Assembly: GCA_907163375.1 (NCBI GenBank)
Contig: CAJQUW010008995.1
Span: 248,001 to 312,000, forward strand
DNA from: Prostheceraeus crozeri
Taxonomy: Eukaryota > Platyhelminthes > Polycladida > Euryleptidae
Reading direction: 5' to 3'
Length of the DNA: 64,000 nucleotides
Made by a program: the position numbers and the translations under genes. Positions 43,460 to 55,678 of this stretch are shown here, one piece after another. The notes beneath the pieces are model-generated. The model did no database searches and was not told the origin of the DNA. It worked only from the letters and a program-made list of their open reading frames with translations. The number at the start of each line of letters is the position of its first letter. Position 1 is the first letter of the stretch.

Positions 43460-44965
43460 TTCTCAAGAAATGAAATTTCTGTAAACAGTTTTGCAAACGT
43501 GTTCGAAAATTTTATCTTTCTTATGCCTTTTGAACACATGTTTCGGATTAAGAGTAGGAGAATTGATAGCAATTGCCTAGGGCGTGAGGATTTTATTTAA
43601 TGATAAAATCGCCATTTAGCGTCGGTAGAATGCATGTCAAATTCAATTTTATCTTGTTGAAGTATTGCGACATCGCCACACTGTGTTATGACACTCATCC
43701 CAGCTTCGTTAAGTACACAAATTTTGTCACCCTTATCAAATAAATCATCATCAATTGAAAACAACACCACAGGTGTCAATTGCGATCAGCTCAGCGGCCG
43801 TCATTTCTTGCCTACATACCGGGAGCAGGCGTGGCGGCGATGGGAAGTTTTCAGGCTTCACGGCTGAAATAGGGAAACGCGGAAAGCAGTCCATCTATCC
43901 CTTTCTAGATCTGTGGTCGTGTGTCCAGACGGAGCACTGATGTTCAGACAGCGAAAGAGAGTTGTGTGTGAGGCCGTAAGCGCACGCGCCCGGGACAATA
44001 TTGGCTTCCCCGATAGACATAATGCTTTGCCTTCTCCAATTTTTGCAATGAAATTCTACGCAATTCTTAATCAAGGCGCGGTATCTAAATATAGTAATGG
44101 AAGTGCAACTCAATTGTTCCCGGATTCGCGTAAGTCAGAGAGGCCACTACGTCAACAGTAGCAGATGGCTGACGTTCAGACAAGACTGTGATCAGATGAT
44201 GAGCGTTCTCCAATGAATGCAGAGTAATGCATCTGACTCGAAAACCCAGTTTCGGTAGAATTCCATAATTTGTTTTTACGTTATTGATGTGACACTATGT
44301 TGAGTACTGCAGATGAGATCATGACCACGCCTTTCGTCCGAAGGGAATATACTGAAAAGATGACAGTCGACAAGCAAGGTAGACCAACACCTATGAAATG
44401 AAGGTAGTCACTGAGAAAGAAATAAGAAGCACTACACAAGACATTTTAATGCATCAAATTTCAAACATGTGAGTGGCTGACCGGCCGTGAGAAACACAGG
44501 AAACTGTTGGCCTTGCCTCCTTTTTTCTCGAGATAATGTGGTCTCAGCTACTTGAGTAAGGCGGTTAAGCGACATGAGCAATCACTTCTCATGTGCACAT
44601 TCACTTGGCCTTAAATAATGTTCGGGATGATGTTATTAAAAATTCATTTAAATTCATGAAAATTAATGTTGTAACATAAAAGTGTTTGGTATAGAAATAG
44701 TATTCCAATGCCGAGTGAAGGCCTATGGTCTGGGAGCACGCGACGCCACTGTTGAGGACTCTTCTAAGATGATTGTAATTGAGCAGATTCGTGCAGCTGG
44801 CCTTCATCCTGCAACTTTGGTTAAGAGCTTCAGCTATTGTCATTCCAGTCAACGAGTACTATGTGTGTATCTCACAAAACTAATCAAATGAAAATCTCAG
44901 ACAGATAATGGCAACAAACTTTGACTGCAAGAAGCAAAATGTTTATGTCGTCATGCCTAGAATAT

Positions 44966-45600
44966 AAGCAAAGCAGGATAGCGCATGTCACTTACTGGAC
45001 TTGGCAGATGTCGTCGCAGTACTAAAATGTGAATTATCATCACACTGATGCAGAGATCATAGCAAGGGATGTATCAAACTTCACAAAGCATACAGTTTTC
45101 GCTGCAAGTACAAAGGAACTACACTCTAAACCAGTACCTCCTAAATCACACACTAAAGCAACACACCATTCGTAACTAATAAAAAAGTCCTAAAGCAAAG
45201 CTTTTTAGGAGGCTGGCGCACTAGGGTTATTGTTTTCTTTAGTATGTCAACATTCTATTTCACGCAACCACCTAAAATTCTAGGTTTAGGATGAAGGTTT
45301 CTTCGATTTTAGGAGGCGCTGGTTTACGGTGTAGGAACTGATACAACGACATTACTGAGCAAAACGTTAATATTATCCATCTATTCTTGACCAACACAAA
45401 CAGTGGAACAATTAAAATTCATCAGTTGAATACATCAGTTATTCAATGTCAATAATTTTTTTCCACTTGCATTGATTTGTCTTGTCATATGCATTTCATT
45501 ACAATGAGTAAAAATTTCATACATGAATGGAATGAAGCTACATTTGATATTTGAGAACTGATAGGTTAGAAGTATTTTTCGGTGCTGCTTTATCCTCACT
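44966..45600. other. unassigned
   Basis: Nothing recognised. Confidence 0.35.
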
Positions 45601-46566
45601 GTAAATTGCTCAATACCAATCACATACGAAGGATGCATACCAAAATATTTCTGTATTCTCTTGGTATATATTTGTATGTTTTTCGTATTTTATTTCAAGG
45701 GGGGATGCTTTACATACTAAAGCCATACCAGCACAATGTTTTCTAATGGAAAGCATCAATGATTTCTAATATATGTTGATTTAAGGCCTTTTGTCAATAA
45801 AGATCACACTAATGCTACTACTGTTTCGTAAGTAGTGAGATAATGACATTCAAGCATCATACTTTCAATAATGAATTCGATTCTAATACACGTAATTCTA
45901 AGGCATTTCATGAATAATCAATAAGTATTCAACCATCAACAAATATTCATTATGTAATTTTGAAATGAAGCATATTATCCATCAGAAATAGAAACACATT
46001 ATAATTCATGAACGCAAAGATAGTTATGTTTGAGATATATAAGTCAACATGATTTCACGAATGACATCGCTCACATGAATAGATGTTTATCACTTGGTTC
46101 ATAAAGTAGAACTAACGAAATGTCCAGTTAATGTTGCTATACAAGTAGCATCAACGACAACCTGGTAGAGCCTAAAATGCGCACTAAATCTATTCCAATT
46201 AAATATCACTCTATCAATCACACAATATTCACGACTGGTATTACTGAAAAAAAATATTTGACAGTAGTATGTAATAGATAATTTTTTGCTATGTGAACTA
46301 AACACATACGAATGAAGACCCATTTGCATCGAGTCTCGTATATAAAACATACCAACAACTCGTATTACAGTGTAAAACAGCCAATCACAGATAGAATAGT
46401 TCGTATCGCTACATACCAATCACATGCGAAAGTAAGTGATATGTGGTATGAAAAACATACCAGATCTCTGTAAACATACGAGAATCTCGTATGGGATGTT
46501 AGTTTCAAATTGCATGTGATTTTGGTATATGTTTGTATGTAATTTTCGTATCCATCGATCTACAGT
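45601..46566 (-). repeat. interspersed repeat M, copy 2 (inverted)
   Basis: Reverse relative of 5514-6455, sharing the order of CATACGAA motifs, ATTATAATTCATGAACGCAAA and the end CGATCTACAG. Divergence is moderate, so it is older than the A/B pair. Confidence 0.7.
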
Positions 46567-46918
46567 GTTGATGAATGAGAAGCTAGATTATGCTGTATTT
46601 TCTTGGATTTGCTGTTAACCATAAATTGAGTCACTTCACTCAGTTGATGGGATAATGAAGGGAATGTGACTCTTTCATGACATTTCTCTGATAAATCAAA
46701 CCAACCATGGCTACTCCATGAAGATCACCAATTTGTACTTTGTGCTTCCACTGTTTAACAGAATATAGTGGTAAAAGCTTTTCCACAAATTTAGGATATC
46801 TAACTCCTGGAATCCTATAAAGAAGCAATGATGCAGTAGTTGCATAAATAACTATAGCCGTATTAATTTTTGCTAAGCATTTCTCCGAAGTCGTCTGGAA
46901 GCGGCTGCCACCCTAAGG

Positions 46919-47611
46919 AAAATTCTTCATGATTTTTCATGAGCTTTTTTCTCATATGTATCTCATGAAATTTCATGCGGATTTGGAGCGTTTTCTCATA
47001 AAAATCTCATTAATAAACTAGCAGTTGCTCTTTCATACTTATGAATTGATTTTTCTGGCATTTAGTTACTGAGGCATTCTTAGCCTCGCATTCGCACGCC
47101 ATGTCCACAATGTTATTTCATTCTTCGCAATAATTAACCGTTATTGTTTTTACGATAAGATAATGAACTGTGATTGCATATATCTATATTTTCAACATCT
47201 TGCATTCAACATCTAATTGCAAAGTCAAATTATATATGCATCATTTTGATAAGGCAGTTGCAGATCGCTATGATATATTCTACGAGTATATTGTTGCTTT
47301 TTATCCTTTATAGACTTAAACTTTGAAATTCTTATTGATTGAATAAGTTTTCTTATTACTCCTTCATTTCGCGGCTAGCATGCATACCGTACTACTTGTA
47401 AATTTATTTTCACAAAACCTCATGAATGCTCATAATTTTCGCATGAAATTGACCCCATGATTTTGAGATATTGTCCTCATGAATGTTCTCATTACCACTC
47501 ATTATATTCTCATCAAAGCATAATGAGAACATCATGAGTTAAATATTATTAATTATTTATATTATAATTATAATTATTAAATTTCATGAGTTCTCATGAG
47601 AAGTTTTCGTG
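46919..47611 (-). repeat. repeat N, copy 2 (inverted)
   Basis: Reverse relative of 22636-23252, with TTCTCATGAG-type words at both ends. Its outer end lies about 45 bp upstream of the LDLa exon's splice acceptor, so it is intronic to that gene. Confidence 0.7.
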
Positions 47612-47657
47612 ATGGTAGTAGGCAATTGTCTACATGATCTTCCGCTTCGACTTTCAG

Positions 47658-47996
47658 CTGCAGGGGAAGGACAGGAAGAAATGACATCGTCAGGAGAGAC
47701 TGTCTCTCAGCAGCCTTCAACTTCCCTCCCTCCTCCTGTTTCGTCTGAGGCCCCTCCTGTTCCTTCAAAGTCTTCAGAAGACGTAGATGATGGAACACAG
47801 CTTCTCACGGAAGGTGGGACAGAATTCGAGAAGCGTTCCACCTCTGGCAAATCGGCATGCATGGCGAATGAAGTGATGTGTGGAAGCTCTACGAGTGGAG
47901 AAAATCCAGCAGTCCTCTGTATTCTCAAGAATTGGATCTGTGACGGTGAAGATGATTGCTATAACGGCTGGGATGAGGAGAATTGTCAGAAAACCG
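47658..47996 (+). CDS. exon encoding an LDL-receptor class A module
   Basis: Bounded by an acceptor (CCGCTTCGACTTTCAG, ending 47657; a second AG at 47663 keeps the same phase) and a strong donor (CCG|GTAAGA, 47996/47997). Both junctions are phase 1, the mark of a shuffled extracellular module. The first half is a Ser/Thr/Pro-rich, probably O-glycosylated linker (QQPSTSLPPPVSSEAPPVPS). The second half is the LDLa domain: CMANEVMC, CILKNWICDGEDDC and GWDEENC give six cysteines and the calcium-binding DGEDDC...DE acidic cluster. The protein is secreted or membrane-bound; its other exons are not identified in this window. Confidence 0.85.
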
Positions 47997-48003
47997 GTAA
48001 GAT

Positions 48004-49589
48004 GACACAATCTTGACGTCCCTAATTTATCCTATAGAGAATATAAGAACCTGTATTTCTTCAATGCATGCAAATATGAGGTGATGACACTCTTACAGAA
48101 AATAGCTCGTCGCGTGATTCATAGCTGGATTAAGAGTTCGGGCCGAGGCATATATAGTGTCTGAAATAAGTAAGGGGCTTATATGTTCATCAATTAATTG
48201 ATAATAGGAAAAGCTATGCCATCGTCGCAATTTTCCTGTAGCTGAGCCACTTGATAGGCTTTTGAGATTCTTAGTCAAGTAGTTAAGGCCTGACGTAATC
48301 GATTGAATTTACTACATCAATTCATATGACGATTTATTCACGTAATTCTTGGTATTTAGTGTCTCTTTGGTGTTTTCTCTTTTATGGCTTAAGTAAACAC
48401 TATTAAACTTTACTCTGAATAGGACAACAAATCTAATGAGATGCAACATTTTCATGTTGGCCTAGGTCCGATGCGGGTCGCAGAAACCGGTCCGGTTCAA
48501 GCTCTGATGTGACTTATGAGAATATGGAGATTTTTAACCTATCTGTAAGGAGAAGACATTTCATTGATATACAATTAATGATAGAACTATTCAAAGAGAA
48601 AAAAGAGTCTGTACATATAAACAGCAATTACAAATCAGCTTGTTTTAGATTTAGTAGTCGTGATCATTTCCAACCTGATTATTAAATCCTAAATAGAGGC
48701 GAGGAACGAAATATGAAATCTAATCAACTGAGAAGTACAAATTCAAAAATTAAGGAATACATGATGCTTCAGAATACCTCACACTAAAAGGATTAATGAG
48801 TCAAAAAAATCACTGATGTACCTCCTGGACCCTGGCAACGATTTGACTTTCCATCAATTCGTACTGGACAGTTTTTTCCAAGAATCTGTGTTGGTACTTT
48901 ACGCAATTTGTCAACTGTGACGTCATTCGCGTTCGTTACGGACTTGGTTAATTTCACAGCTTCATCTCTCTCGGGTTTCCAAAAAAGCCAATACCTGCTA
49001 GCACTACTTACTGAACATTCACAAATGAAGTGATGGTATACAGTTTCTAACCGCTTAGTCATTCATGCCTCAATTAATCGATTTAGCAATGGAGTAATAA
49101 CACTTGGCGGTTATCCATTCATGGCCACATATGAATGCCACAATCTGCCACATATTACATGGTAAACTGAACAAAATAAAAATACATAGTAAAGAACCGC
49201 TAACATTAACAGCTAAATAGTATTTTAACTGATTATTTACCACCGTAATAGAAATCTGGAAAAATAGTGACTTTTTTTAGCAAGGGTGGCGCCAGGTCAT
49301 TCTTGAGCTATTTCTCATGTTTCATAAATAAGATGAGCTTGTAAGATCATATTTCAGCGTTTGAAACATAGGTCCTGCATCAATCAGAAGCTTAAAGTTA
49401 TGTATCTTTTCAATTCTTTTCGAGCAACACTTCGTCACGAGTGTATAATAAGACATTATATACAAGAGAAGTGAAAATGCTTCATCAACGTTGTACATTG
49501 ATGTTTGCCAAATGTTCAACAGACAGAGCGTCAGTCATCTTTCAGGGCAAGTAACACAATGAAATCGCAATGTCCAGACTGTGTGATCA
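48004..49589. other. unassigned, probably intron downstream of the LDLa exon
   Basis: No confident exon. A frame at 48793-49062 (minus; 89 aa with four Cys) could be an exon but lacks a recognisable domain; its + strand shadow is equally unconvincing. Confidence 0.4.
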
Positions 49590-50100
49590 GCTACTTGTAG
49601 ATGCAGCACTAAGAAATGCAGACCTACAGCCATAGCATAAAAGGACAAAGCAAAAGTAACACAATAATGAAATTGGAATAGAACAAACAGATAAAGGCAA
49701 ATCAACTAATCGGTATAAATGATTTAAAAACAAAATAAAATAATCAGGAAAGGAAACTCTCATTAACAGTACTAATAAATGCAAATGGAAAAGAAAAAAA
49801 ACAACACATCAAGCAGCAACTAAAATGATAACAATAAACGGGAAAACAAACAGCGAAAACAACGCAAGTAGGAAAACCAAACAGAAATAACGCTGAACCT
49901 AAATTAAACTAGAACTAAATTAAAAGATGAAACCTAATATCGAAGCAAAAATGAACAAATCAATATATAAATAATTACGCAAAAATAAAAACGATGAATT
50001 AAGAAAAATGCTCCTTAATAATGCTCAATAATAAAGGAACTAATGTTTTTATACTAATTGTAATACTAATGCCTGTACAGATGTAAACAAAGCGATGACT
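49590..50100. other. A-rich strand-asymmetric stretch
   Basis: The + strand is strongly A-rich with little T for about 400 bases (around 49620-50030), like 7980-8290. No coding potential. Confidence 0.5.
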
Positions 50101-50714
50101 ATGGCGGCTGCACGAGCAGAACAAGGGTTTTATTCTGTGGCCGCAGGTGATGCCATGATTATGATATTTTTTTAAGTCAGAAGCAAAGAAAATTAGACAA
50201 GCTTCCTACATTTCATTTCTCATGAGGTTGTGCTGAAAGAGGGCGATGAAACACATATTTGCATAATGCATAATTCTCTCGAAATTTTGCAGACCTATCT
50301 GCTAGATTCATCAAATATGAAGTATGCGAGCTTTCTTCAACATAGAAAGTATATTTGGATGAAATTATGAAGCACTACAAATTTGATGGGCAATTACCTA
50401 TAAAAAATATCGAAAAAAATAATAATCCACCTCAGGAAGAGTGTTGCGAATGCATTGTCACGCACGATTGCCGAGCTCAACCTCTGCCACAACTATGTTT
50501 CTTCCCTCTTATCACCAGTAGCCGTCATCATCTTTAGACCCCATGATGCCAACATGCATAATGACTAAATTGGTGTCGTACTTTTGTCATTACTTCACTG
50601 TGCAGCTCTTGGTAAAAACTCCGGCTGGGTACATCAGATGTGAATAACACGTCAGATGTCTACAAGGCTTTAACAAGTCAGTGAGCCATCGAGCTAGACT
50701 GTGAGTTGGTGAGC

Positions 50715-51770
50715 CAGTCATAGACAAAATAGGTCGCGAAGGACAGTTGTCTTTGTGGATTTTGGTAACCCATAGAGCTTAGGAATTACAGATCCGATAG
50801 GTTTTAATTGAGAGAAGATGGTTTCGGATATTAGACCTCGATTACAGAGTTTCTTGAGCTTATCAATTACAGATTTCTCAAGCTTTTCAATCATGTCTTT
50901 ATTTGCATTGTCGAGCGAAAATTTAGAAGCATGAGATAAGATGGATTGCATTCTATCCATGGTATCTTTTGATGCTAAATCTCTGTTTACGAATGTGTCT
51001 ATCATGGAGACTGTTAACATTATAAAGCAAGTCATTGAATGCCATAATTTAACATTGCCCATGCCTATGGACGGGTTTAGCGATGTAATTTTTTTTGTGT
51101 ACGTGATGTCCAGTTTTCTTTTGATGAAAAGTTTTACCGTCAGACCGATGGCATTGTCATGGGTAGCCGTTTAGGACCCATTCTATCAAATATTTTTTTC
51201 GGGTATCTTGAATGTAATGTTTTGAAAAATTCTATCAATGACTTATGTCTTCGTTATCAAAGATATGTAGATGACACTTTCATAATTGCAAGATCCTTAA
51301 ATGACTCTCAACAGTTGCTGACTGCTTTTGATTGTGCTCACAATGATCTGAAGTTCACCTGTGAAAACGAGTCTGCTGATGGTAGCTAGCCCTTTTTAGA
51401 TGTTTTGTTGAAGCGTGATCATGAACAAAAGGCTGTCACTAGTGTGTTTAGGAAAACCTCATGGAATGGTTTGTATCTCAACTTTCATAGTTATGTCAGT
51501 TTTAGGTCAAAAACACAACCTTGACGCAGGTAATCTATATATCCTCATCCTATTCACCTCAAGACCTAATGTCGAACTCAATCGTCAAGTTTCCAAAGTT
51601 TCCTTTCTTTTAGGTCTATTTTGCAACGATTTAGTGACTTTCAATCATATCATTAGCACATACCCAACATTATTTGAAACAACGGTCAACTCAAGAAATC
51701 ATTCGACTAATAATTTCAACGACTGGCCTACTGCTGAAAATCATAGCAATATTTCGTTGTAAGATTCCAC
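50715..51770 (+). mobile_element. second Penelope-like element, inverted 5' segment
   Basis: 50715-50938 reads on the minus strand as PLE RT N-terminal sequence (LISETIFSQLKPIGS, PKLYGLPKSTK). From 50941 the + strand carries the next part: MVSFDAKSLFTNV (motif A), MGSRLGPILSNIFFGYLE (motif B) and LRYQRYVDDTFII (YVDD box), then the RT C-terminus in other frames. The segment upstream of motif A is thus flipped in place, the geometry called twin priming in LINE-1. Several breaks interrupt the frames and no endonuclease was found downstream. A different PLE lineage from the 36.5-kb one. Confidence 0.82.
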
Positions 51771-53299
51771 AATATTAGGCCTACTATTGATATTTTCAGT
51801 GAAGGACTGGATGAGACCTTTTCCTATTTATATAACCTATAAATTGATAAATTGCGTCACAGAAGCAAACCACTCCTGTCATCTTTACTCCATCCAAGAA
51901 ATAATTTGTGATTTCTGACGATCTTGTTCTTCGGTTCTGTCCTCTTTATTAATGTTTCTTATATTCCATTATTGATAAGGTTACCACTGAACTCAGGACT
52001 AAATTATTGAACTATTTCTTCAGAGTCGTGCAGGAAATTTTGAAGAGTATATTTTAGGGCATCGTGCACTCCTGTTTGGAAACATCAAATGGATTAAAGT
52101 ATGAATGTGGATTACATAATTTCCTGAAAATACAAATACCAGGTAGCTGCCGTTTATGTCCTCTGATTATCCTTGCGGAGTTATGGAATTTTGATTGGAT
52201 TTTGCTCAACGATTAACAATGATTAAGAATTTGCGGAGGCAATGTAAACAATGCCCGTGTGCACCTCCTGTAAGCAATCATGTCAATACAAATTCATAAG
52301 ACACAAAGTTGGCAGCTTCTTGCTGTTGAAGCACTTATTTCAAACATTTAGTCGACTTGCTATTCCCTCTGAGTAAAGCCAAAGCGACGTAAGTACATCT
52401 ATAGCTGCTGTATATTTTCAACTTGAATGATTTGACAAACTGACGTAACTGCATTTGCGACAGATCATGGCATCTGATTTTGAACATAATTTGATTTAGC
52501 CATAGAAATTAACAATACCATAGAAAGTCCTAGAATGGAAATTGCATGAAAATCATGACGCACGCCGGAGGAACTTAGTTGGAGCAAAATGCAAATTGTG
52601 CGAGCTTTTTTTCAAGTTTTCTGATTGGCATTTATATTTATGAAACCAATTTGTGATCTGAATTGCTGTCCCCTATTCAAAGATCATATACACAAAAGCA
52701 ATAATGAGTTTACAAAATACTGCGGCGACAGGATGACAAAGAAGGAAATCCTTTGTTCTGCACGTTCATCATTTTGAAATATCGATCCCATAATCTGCCA
52801 AGAGTATAATCAGACACATGCGCAACTTGCAATGTCGATTTACAGAACATGCATTTCTCCATCTTGAAATCAGAGGCCAATAGATCTTCGGGTATTCATT
52901 TTACTTTAAATGGCTCCCATGCTCATTATATTTGAACAATTCTCAAAATCTCTGCATGCATACGAATATCAGCTGCCAAAATATCATCAAACTATTTCAC
53001 ATAAGTCATTCAATGACTAATTGAAGAGTTCCAGCGACATTCTATTTATCTGAGAAATTATTGTAGGTAAAGAAGCTTTCAGTGTGTCTATTCCGGAAAA
53101 GCGCTAGGTTTTTTTAACTGCTTGACGGAGAAATTATCCAATAATTAGAAATTTCATCTGTGAATTCTTGAGATGTTCTTCCAACCAGCAGACCGATCAC
53201 TTTCAATTATGAATCTGTTTATTTATGACATGAAACAATACCACCAGCTCACTTAAAATTCTCTTCATGAAGCTGCAATTTGCTGTCAACAATTTCCAC
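51771..53299. other. unassigned
   Basis: No gene recognised. 52530-52595 is related to 15515-15590. Confidence 0.4.
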
Positions 53300-53787
53300 A
53301 ACCAACTTGGCGACGTTTGACTATGATACAATGTTTTTATCGGCATTAATCTACAAATTGCTGTGTGATACGGTTGATAGCAGTCACAGAAACTTTGCAC
53401 AATTTGTCGTGTTTAATGTTGAACTGGCTGCTCATTGTTTGATTGCTATGATATTATGTCAGCAAATTGTGCCATTTCATTGTATACCATGTATATAAGA
53501 CTGATATCTTTGATAATGCCCAGAAATTCATTAACGGCCCGGAAATCATGGCCGGAATTCATGGCCTGGAAATGAAACCATAGAAATATTTCGCAACATG
53601 GCATACAATGATTATGACATCTACATTTTTCGGGCTGTCAATGGCAAATTGTCGAGCCGCTAACGCGGCCCTCTAATTTGCCATTGACGCCCTCAAAACA
53701 TAGCTGTCATCATATCATTAACGTTACATGTTCCAATGTTTCCCTTCTAGTCAAACAGAAGAAGAGACCACCTGTCTAATTCTGTGG
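53300..53787 (-). mobile_element. S-family copy split by H1
   Basis: Reverse S copy: 53340-53485 and 53715-53787 match adjacent parts of S (GTGTGATACGGTTGATAGCA ... CAGAAGAAGAGACC ... TAATTCTGTGG). H1 lies between them. The far end is eroded. Confidence 0.75.
53487..53714 (+). mobile_element. hairpin element H1, copy 1
   Basis: Inserted in an S element between two TCATT words. Ends with a hairpin (53634-53690): GGGC, arm TGTCAATGGCAAATT, GC-rich tip GAGCCGCTAACGCGGCCCTC, arm AATTTGCCATTGAC, GCCC. Inverted relative at 55346-55585. No TIR or coding content. Confidence 0.72.
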
Positions 53788-53789
53788 TC

Positions 53790-55076
53790 AAAATCTTTAA
53801 ATTGCTCTCCTGAAGAGTGACTGAAATTGACTTACGTGGCTTTGTGGAATCACCGACGAAATGCATGAAAAAGGAAGGCATAAATGAGAAGTAGTGGCTC
53901 CACTGAAAATACATTGAAATTGGTGCACGGCTACCTTGATAGAATGCTTTGATGTGAAGACATGAATGACACAGCCATAACCGTGTGTTAGAAGTGTAGT
54001 AAATGAATTTTGAATCTCCGAGAGCTGATTGAGTCGATCATTGGACACAGTTCGAATCATTATTTATGATACCCTAAAATGAGGGAGAGGGGAGTTGGAT
54101 GCTTCACGGGATTTCTTGGAACTCTTTTGATGACCGATCTAGTGTCACAAAATTGACAAAACCGCCAGAGGTGGCGAGACATTACCTTGAAAATAACGGA
54201 AGATGGCTTGGTATGAAAGTCTCACACAGGTTGCGCATGCTACCCATACTGTCTCAAAGCTCTAGGTTTGATTATTGTACTGTATCTGAAGCGGTTTAAT
54301 GTTACGTATGATTTCAATATTTTGAGTGCTTTCTCCAAAACTGTCGAAATTAAGATGCTCTCTAGACACAAGCTAAACATAAGAACGATTAACTTATTTG
54401 ATTTGCAGTTTAACAGGTACGGTCTAGATTAGTGGTTAACCAACAAGACTGTAACTAAATGCCATCAATTATTTCATTCATTTCATGTTTGATTACTTGC
54501 TTCTATTTTCTATCTATTAAGAAATTAATTTTGGTTTTATATTGTTGAATTGCAATAGGTGAAATACAGACTTATTTGATTAATTCGGTGAAATAAATTT
54601 CATAGCTGAAAATAACCGTGCGAGACAGAAATCTACTGGTATATCTGTGCCACACCCATATCTGCTAAGCGTCTCTGTTTTAACAGCGTTGCCGCCAAGA
54701 GAAATGAGCTGCTTGATAAATGATACTTATTTATTTTGTGAAATGTGAATCTTCTGCCCATTGCATAATACGCGTTGGGAAAATAAAGAGACAGTGGATA
54801 AAATGGATTAAAATAATGATCAGAAATATAATCATGGTCAAATCTGCACTAAATCAATCAAACGAACTTCTAATCTGAATGTTTATCTAATAACAGTAGA
54901 ATGTTCATTCCTTCATCATTGGCAAGCTCTCACTCTCATTGCAACAGATAACACAAACTCAGTCATCCGTGAACACCTCTGGCGAGACACAGAATTTCAA
55001 TTGATAGACAAGAGCCAATGCTCTGGACATTTTTTGGCAATCTCAAATGAATTTTTAAAGAAAGATTTAGATAACA
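53790..55076. other. unassigned
   Basis: Nothing recognised; the open frame 53797-54060 (minus) has no domain. Confidence 0.35.
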
Positions 55077-55216
55077 TTTTGTAAATGATATTAATAAATA
55101 ATTAATCTTTCGACGCACGATATTTTTCTTATTACGAAATATATTTCTGCGGACTGTCCTTGTCAATCAATTTTACAGTATTGCACAGTATGATTTGAAA
55201 TCAAATTCAGTAACAT

Positions 55217-55678
55217 ATAATGCATGATTTTGTAAGGCTTTCTATGTCAACAGGTTGAGAAGTTCCACGAAGCAAGTAATTATCTTCCTTATTGGAAATT
55301 ATTAACCTGGTACAGACTTCTATGGAAAAAGTCATGCATTATAACAGATAATGATATGATGACAGCTATGTTTTGAGGGCGTCAATGGCAAATTAGAGGG
55401 CCGCGTTAGCGGCTCGACAATTTGCCATTGACAGCCCGAAAAATGTAGATGTCATAATCATTGTATGCCATGTTGCGAAATATTTCTATGGTTTCATTTC
55501 CAGGCCATGAATTTTCCAGGCCGTTAATGAATTTCTGGGCATTATCAAAGATATCAGTCTTATATACATGGTATACAATGCATAGATTTCTTCCGTCATT
55601 ATTTGTCATAATAGCCTCGAGTCTTCGGCTCTCGGTAATTATAGCAAATAATAACCTTAAATCTATGCATTATCTATT
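55217..55678. mobile_element. insertion inside the left inverted repeat
   Basis: Absent from the right inverted repeat, so it inserted later. Its ends carry ATAATGCAT in inverted orientation, and GTAACA is present on both flanks as a possible duplication. Contains a reverse copy of H1. Confidence 0.6.
55346..55585 (-). mobile_element. hairpin element H1, copy 2 (inverted)
   Basis: Reverse relative of 53487-53714 with the same hairpin and the same GC tip (GAGGGCCGCGTTAGCGGCTC). The copies differ at few sites. Confidence 0.72.

Larger units (their letters stand above)
42090..43915 (-). mobile_element. P-element-like THAP transposon, 1826 bp
   Basis: Perfect 28-bp TIRs starting CACAGATCTAGAAAGG (42090-42117 and 43888-43915), a second perfect 20-bp inverted repeat subterminally (42170-42189 and 43804-43823, core CCGGTATGTAGGCAAG), and an 8-bp duplication: the layout of Drosophila P elements (31-bp TIR, subterminal inverted repeats, 8-bp duplication). 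It encodes on the minus strand a THAP domain and a transposase C-terminus but not the RNase H-like catalytic core, so it is an internally deleted derivative. The perfect TIRs and the near-identity of the host units indicate recent insertion. Confidence 0.92.
41291..44965 (+). repeat. unit B: duplicated unit with P-like insertion
   Basis: Sister of unit A (29397-31238), nearly identical and in the same orientation about 12 kb away. Without the 1826-bp P-like element and one 8-bp duplication it measures 1841 bp against 1842 for A. The flanks of A and B differ, so the ends of the unit are real. Confidence 0.88.

Noticed and set aside
48793-49062. Exon on the minus strand near the LDLa exon
   Set aside because: Wrong strand for the LDLa gene, weak splice sites and no recognisable domain.
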